This document shows positions 6,251 to 9,323 of a stretch of DNA of 9,323 nt, piece after piece. The notes beneath the pieces were generated by a model. That model ran no database searches. It was given only the letters and a program-made list of their open reading frames with translations, and was not told the origin of the DNA. Within the stretch, counting starts at the first letter, position 1; each line of letters opens with the position of its first letter. The DNA is from Dehalococcoidia bacterium UBA1151. GTDB lineage: Bacteria; Chloroflexota; Dehalococcoidia; Lucifugimonadales; Lucifugimonadaceae. The DNA lies in contig DBZV01000058.1 in assembly GCA_002311865.1 (NCBI GenBank), positions 7,196 to 16,518 on the forward strand. The letters are read 5' to 3'. A program made the position numbers and the translations under genes.

Positions 6251-6513
6251 CCGAGACGTACTACATTCCTATCTCGCCTCACGACGCGGGAGGCCCGATA
6301 AATATACTGGCGGGTGCGCACGCCATGGCGTCGGTGCCGAACCACTATAGAGTCGAGACTCATAGAGCCAAGTTGAACGCATACGACGAGTTTATCGATC
6401 ACCCTCTCGACATCAGGGGCGACAAGATCTACCTGTCTGACAGGCCCGGACTCGGCGTCGAGTTGGACAAGGATTACATGCGAGCACACATCGTTGAAGG
6501 CTACGGCGGGTAG
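6250..6513 (+). pseudogene. Enolase-superfamily C-terminal remnant (87 codons, N-terminus missing)
   Basis: The + frame reads AETYYIPISPHDAGGPINI and continues to ...DKDYMRAHIVEGYGG followed by TAG. It matches residues 305-391 of the 4217-5392 enolase at 77 of 87 positions. It holds the catalytic-His motif SPHD but none of the metal-binding strands, so it cannot fold as an enzyme. The frame stays open and most nucleotide differences are synonymous or conservative, so the parent paralog was under selection before breakage, or the piece is recent or kept by gene conversion. A GTG 33 bases upstream in frame lies inside the RraA-family gene, and translation from it is unlikely. It abuts the RraA-family stop codon directly. 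Confidence 0.88.
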
Positions 6514-6610
6514 CTAGTTCTGGAGGTTGTTGTTCGGTCGGATCGACCTGAGATTGTCACAGCCGCCGTAACACGGAGACTGGAATGGAAAAGGTCGCGA
6601 CGGATCCATT
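6250..6610 (+). repeat. Right arm of 361-bp imperfect inverted repeat
   Basis: This is the partner of 4120-4480 on the opposite strand, containing the enolase remnant and 97 bases after its stop. The 81 bases 6460-6540 match the complement of 4190-4270 at all but one position and run straight across the stop codon. Confidence 0.85.
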
Positions 6611-6652
6611 TGTTGTGCTTGTTCAACTCATTGGGTTTGGTGGTCAGTGGCA

Positions 6653-8281
6653 CTACGCATCGTCGATCACGCCGATTGACGGGCCGAATGAGTCCCAGTA
6701 TGGCTGCGGATCAACGCGCGCATCAATGACAGTCGTCACATCTGCGCTCAGTGCGGATGATAGCGCCGATTCGAACCGATCGGGTGTTTCAGCGATGATT
6801 CCGTTCAGTCCAACGGCTTGCGCAATTTGTGCGAAATTGACGGGTTGGAGGTCGAGTCCATGGTCGACCATGCCGCGGGATTTCTGTCGTGACTTCATGG
6901 TGCCCAGTGCGTGATCATTGATGATGATGAGCGGCATTGCAACGCCGGTTCTGGCGAACGACTCAAGCTCGCCGAGCCGCATCAGCGTGCTGCCGTCGGC
7001 ACCAATGCCAATCATGGGCACATCGGGCCGTGCGAGCTTCGCGCCGAGTGCAGCCGGAATCATGAGTCCCATCGTCCGTCCTCCAGAGGTACCAATAAAC
7101 GTGTTTGGACGGTCTACCGGCCAGAGATGCTCCAGGAATCGCACAAACGCGCCCGTCTCGGAAACGAGCACGCCATCGTCAGGCAGCAATCGCCGCGATA
7201 TCTCGATGATGTCCTGCTGTGAGAACGTTGCCGCCGAGGGGCGTTCAAACAGCTTCAGGATCTCTGCTTTGATCGCTGCTACTTCATCAATTGGGAAACC
7301 ATCATCTGCCGATTCTGACTTGCCTGTGAGATACGAAAGTGATGCCGTCAAATCGCCGTCCGCCCTGACGCCCGGATCTGGCGACATCGTGGCGTATTCT
7401 GGCCTTGCGACAAGTTCCACCGTTGGAACGTCGAATCCCCATGGTGAATGGGTCATCATGGCGTCCACCCCGACGAGCAGCACGAGGTCGGCGGCGCCCA
7501 CGATATCCGTCTCGATGTGGTGCGCTGCGTATGCGCCAATGTGGAGCCCCGCCCAGCGTGGGTCCGATTCCGGGAACACTCCGCGGGCATCCATACTCGT
7601 TAGCACAGTAGCACCAATGGATTCGACGAATTTCGCGAGTTCTTTGATAGCGCCATGCCTTGCCACATCAGCCCCGGCGATCACCACAACTCGCCTGGCT
7701 CCGCTCAGTGCCTCGGCCAGCCGATCTAGCGCCGCGGTATCGGGCACGTCAGCTTTCGCCGCTGGAAGGTTGGGCAACGCGCTGCCCACATCTCCTTCCG
7801 CCATCGCGCCGGTGACGTTGAGGACGATGGGCCCGGGACGACCATCACCAGCCTCGAACACGGCGCGCTGCAGCGATTCTGCCGCAGAGTCATGCGTGAA
7901 CGTTCTCTGCAGCTTCGCCACCGCACGAAACATCTGGTCGTGATTGGCGATCTGAACCAATTCAGTCGTGGAGCCGGGATCACCTGATTCGCAAATGCAC
8001 AGCACCGCCATCCGCTCGAAATGGGCGTTTACGGCACCCCCCACCAGATTCCCGGCACCGACGCCCTTAACAGAGATGGCGATACCCGGTGTGCCCTTGA
8101 TTGCGCCATAGGCGGCCGCCGCGATCGCGGCTGATGATTCGTGCGCCGTCAGCACCAGATCGACTCCGCCAGTGCGTCCAGCCTCCAGTACATCCAGCGG
8201 AAATCCGCTCCCAGGAATCCCAAACATATGGTCGATTCCACGCCTCTTTGCGTCGTCGACGACCAGCTCAGCGAGTTTCAT
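6653..8281 (-). CDS. Thiamine-diphosphate-dependent enzyme (acetolactate synthase / 2-oxo-acid decarboxylase family)
   Basis: The protein has 542 residues, full length for three-domain ThDP enzymes. The start is ATG, with GGGAG ten bases upstream (complement of 8292-8296). The N-terminal Pyr domain (1-~170) has the cofactor-activating Glu48 in LTAHESSAAIAAAAYG and a glycine loop, KGVGAGNLVGG. The middle domain (~185-320) carries the RRVVVIAGADVARHGA strand. The C-terminal PP domain (~350-530) has SGGRTMGLMIPAALGAK and the ThDP/Mg motif GADGS (427-431) ending at IIINDHALG (452-460). The canonical motif is GDG...NN; here the first residues are G-A-D-G and the second Asn is Asp. The glycine loop reads GVG instead of the usual GPG. 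These variants separate it from biosynthetic acetolactate synthase, and no small subunit or ilvC is nearby. Decarboxylation or carboligation of a 2-oxo acid is expected. It follows the EamA transporter on the same strand with a 115-bp gap. Confidence 0.88.
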   Translation of the reverse strand: MKLAELVVDDAKRRGIDHMFGIPGSGFPLDVLEAGRTGGVDLVLTAHESSAAIAAAAYGAIKGTPGIAISVKGVGAGNLVGGAVNAHFERMAVLCICESGDPGSTTELVQIANHDQMFRAVAKLQRTFTHDSAAESLQRAVFEAGDGRPGPIVLNVTGAMAEGDVGSALPNLPAAKADVPDTAALDRLAEALSGARRVVVIAGADVARHGAIKELAKFVESIGATVLTSMDARGVFPESDPRWAGLHIGAYAAHHIETDIVGAADLVLLVGVDAMMTHSPWGFDVPTVELVARPEYATMSPDPGVRADGDLTASLSYLTGKSESADDGFPIDEVAAIKAEILKLFERPSAATFSQQDIIEISRRLLPDDGVLVSETGAFVRFLEHLWPVDRPNTFIGTSGGRTMGLMIPAALGAKLARPDVPMIGIGADGSTLMRLGELESFARTGVAMPLIIINDHALGTMKSRQKSRGMVDHGLDLQPVNFAQIAQAVGLNGIIAETPDRFESALSSALSADVTTVIDARVDPQPYWDSFGPSIGVIDDA

Positions 8282-8366
8282 GTCTGGGTCACTCCCAATC
8301 CTGCACCGTGGTTACGAGATATTTCGCCCCGGCAACTGTAGCTCGCCTTGCATCGCAGTGGGAGTG

Positions 8367-8392
8367 GGCAATCTTGAAAAACTGGGGTTGCC
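8367..8392 (-). terminator. Weak stem-loop between the EamA and ThDP-enzyme genes
   Basis: GGCAATC (8367-8373) pairs with GGTTGCC (8386-8392), with one G-T wobble and a 12-base loop, four bases after the transporter stop codon. There is no T-run following it on the minus strand, so it may only attenuate or protect the transcript. Confidence 0.25.
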
Positions 8393-8396
8393 AGCG

Positions 8397-9278
8397 TTAG
8401 TCAAGCATCAGAACTGCAAGTATTCCAAAAATACTGAGCACGACGCCAAAGAGACTGTATCTGGTCATTCGTTCACCAAGGAACACAAATGACAATCCCA
8501 GCGCCCACATTGGTGATGTGTTAATCAGTATTGCGACAACGCTCGCAGGGGCGCGATCAAGCGCGAAAAGGAACGTGAACGCGCCGTACGCGAAAAACAG
8601 GCCGCTGAGTAGAATTCGCGGATAGTTGGCGCGAGGTACACGGGAGAGTCGGCTCGAGGGCACGAACAGTGCGACTCCCAGATACATGATCGCCGGAACG
8701 ATATTACGAATCGTCGCGCCTGCAAGCGGTTCGGCATCTTTCAACGCCTCGGCGGCGGTTACAAACGCCCCGGACCAGAGTAGCGCCGTCAGCGCCGCCA
8801 GGAGCGGCACCATGAGTCCGCCCTCGTAACCAGACGCGCCTTCGGCACTGCTTGAACGCCAGTTCAGAAGAACAACCCCACCAATGATGAGTGGGGCTCC
8901 CGCTATCACACCAATTCCAGGCGATTCGCCAAGCACAGCCCAGCTCATGAGAACCGTCGTCAGAATGAATATGCTTTGAGTGGTGGGAAAGACGTGACTG
9001 ACGCTACCCCTGGTGATCGCAATCCAGAACACGAACGAACCCGCTGTATTGATCAGCGCACCTCCGGCAAGGATGAGCGTAGATCGTGTCCCTGTGTTGA
9101 GCAGGTCGTCGATCTGCCCGGTTGCGAAGCCAACGATCAAGAAGATCGATACACCAATCCAGGCGTGTGCCGTGACGATATGAACAGGCCGCACATCACG
9201 ACCAATAGATTTCGTGATGACGCCAGTGAGCGCCCAGATGGCCGCGTTAGATAGTGCGGCGAACTCGCCAATCAGCAT
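8397..9278 (-). CDS. EamA/DMT-superfamily transporter
   Basis: The protein has 293 residues with about ten hydrophobic segments, the standard size for the 10-TM drug/metabolite transporter group built from two EamA repeats. Repeat one spans ~5-140 and ends its fourth-to-fifth segment at LGESPG (116-121). Repeat two spans ~155-292 with the matching LGERMT (267-272). The conserved Glu at the end of each repeat is the family signature, as are WALTGVITK in TM1 and RAPASVVAILINTSPMWA before the second signature. It sits in the cytoplasmic membrane and typically exports small metabolites or amino acids. The ATG start gives a proper TM1 at the N-terminus; the Shine-Dalgarno is poor. It is the first gene of a same-strand pair with the ThDP enzyme, which suggests, without proving, transport of a substrate or product of that enzyme. 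Confidence 0.9.
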   Translation of the reverse strand: MLIGEFAALSNAAIWALTGVITKSIGRDVRPVHIVTAHAWIGVSIFLIVGFATGQIDDLLNTGTRSTLILAGGALINTAGSFVFWIAITRGSVSHVFPTTQSIFILTTVLMSWAVLGESPGIGVIAGAPLIIGGVVLLNWRSSSAEGASGYEGGLMVPLLAALTALLWSGAFVTAAEALKDAEPLAGATIRNIVPAIMYLGVALFVPSSRLSRVPRANYPRILLSGLFFAYGAFTFLFALDRAPASVVAILINTSPMWALGLSFVFLGERMTRYSLFGVVLSIFGILAVLMLD

Positions 9279-9299
9279 TTACGGACTCAAACTCTCTTT

Positions 9300-9323
9300 G
9301 GGACCAACCGGGGGACCAACCGG
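9300..9323. repeat. Tandem 12-bp repeat at window edge
   Basis: GGGACCAACCGG occurs twice in exact tandem (9300-9311 and 9312-9323), upstream of the transporter start. The array may continue past the window, so its true copy number is unknown. It could be a short satellite or tandem regulator sites. Confidence 0.7.

Noticed and set aside
6217..6513. Independent small protein from the GTG at 6217
   Set aside because: The first 33 bases lie inside the RraA-family gene and the rest is an enolase C-terminal piece lacking metal-binding strands; a remnant fits better.
4120..6610. Insertion sequence or composite transposon
   Set aside because: The arms are enolase coding and flanking DNA, not transposase ends, and no transposase or target duplication was seen.
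6918..7943. Long + strand open frame (341 codons)
   Set aside because: It is antisense to the ThDP enzyme, whose domain motifs are clear; the peptide is Ser/Pro/Ala-rich low complexity.

Overview
The window looks like a slice of a marine or groundwater Chloroflexota genome, most plausibly the SAR202 / Dehalococcoidia-like lineage. This placement is inferred from gene content: two full-length enolase-superfamily dehydratases plus a third broken one, an RraA-family aldolase/decarboxylase, an FAH-family hydrolase, a ThDP-dependent 2-oxo-acid enzyme and an EamA exporter, all within 9 kb. Published SAR202 genomes are known for expanded enolase-superfamily paralogs. No rRNA or ribosomal marker is present, so the taxonomy is not proven.

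Layout. Positions 1-355 hold the 3' part of a small SnoaL/NTF2-like gene (+). Positions 484-1404 hold an FAH-family hydrolase (+), followed by a stem-loop and a copy of a widespread palindromic intergenic repeat (1510-1545). Positions 1608-2288 (-) encode a P-loop kinase-like protein whose Walker A lysine is replaced. It is divergent from an L-rhamnonate-dehydratase-like enolase (2416-3630, +), whose first metal-ligand Asp appears to be Asn. Positions 3634-4216 are a gene-free stretch of about 580 bp. It holds two 3' halves of tRNA-Lys(CTT) in inverted orientation around a 155-bp spacer, which looks like attachment-site scars or the ends of a small tRNA-bounded element.

Next comes a divergent pair: a galactonate-dehydratase-like enolase (4217-5392, -, TTG start) and an RraA-family gene (5504-6250, +). 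This pair is flanked by two gap-free 361-bp inverted arms (4120-4480 and 6250-6610). The left arm carries the enolase C-terminus and its downstream sequence. The right arm is the broken C-terminal remnant of a close enolase paralog, joined exactly at the RraA stop codon. By inspection, inverting the segment would leave both reading frames intact. The window ends with a minus-strand pair, an EamA/DMT transporter (8397-9278) upstream of a ThDP enzyme (6653-8281), and a 12-bp tandem repeat at the right edge.

How the genes may work together (inference): the dehydratases convert sugar acids or related hydroxy acids to 2-keto-3-deoxy acids. RraA-, FAH- and ThDP-type enzymes typically cleave, hydrolyse or decarboxylate oxo-acids of this sort. 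Substrates cannot be read from the sequence. The most unusual features are the flip-tolerant inverted arms, the inverted tRNA-Lys halves and the altered active-site residues.
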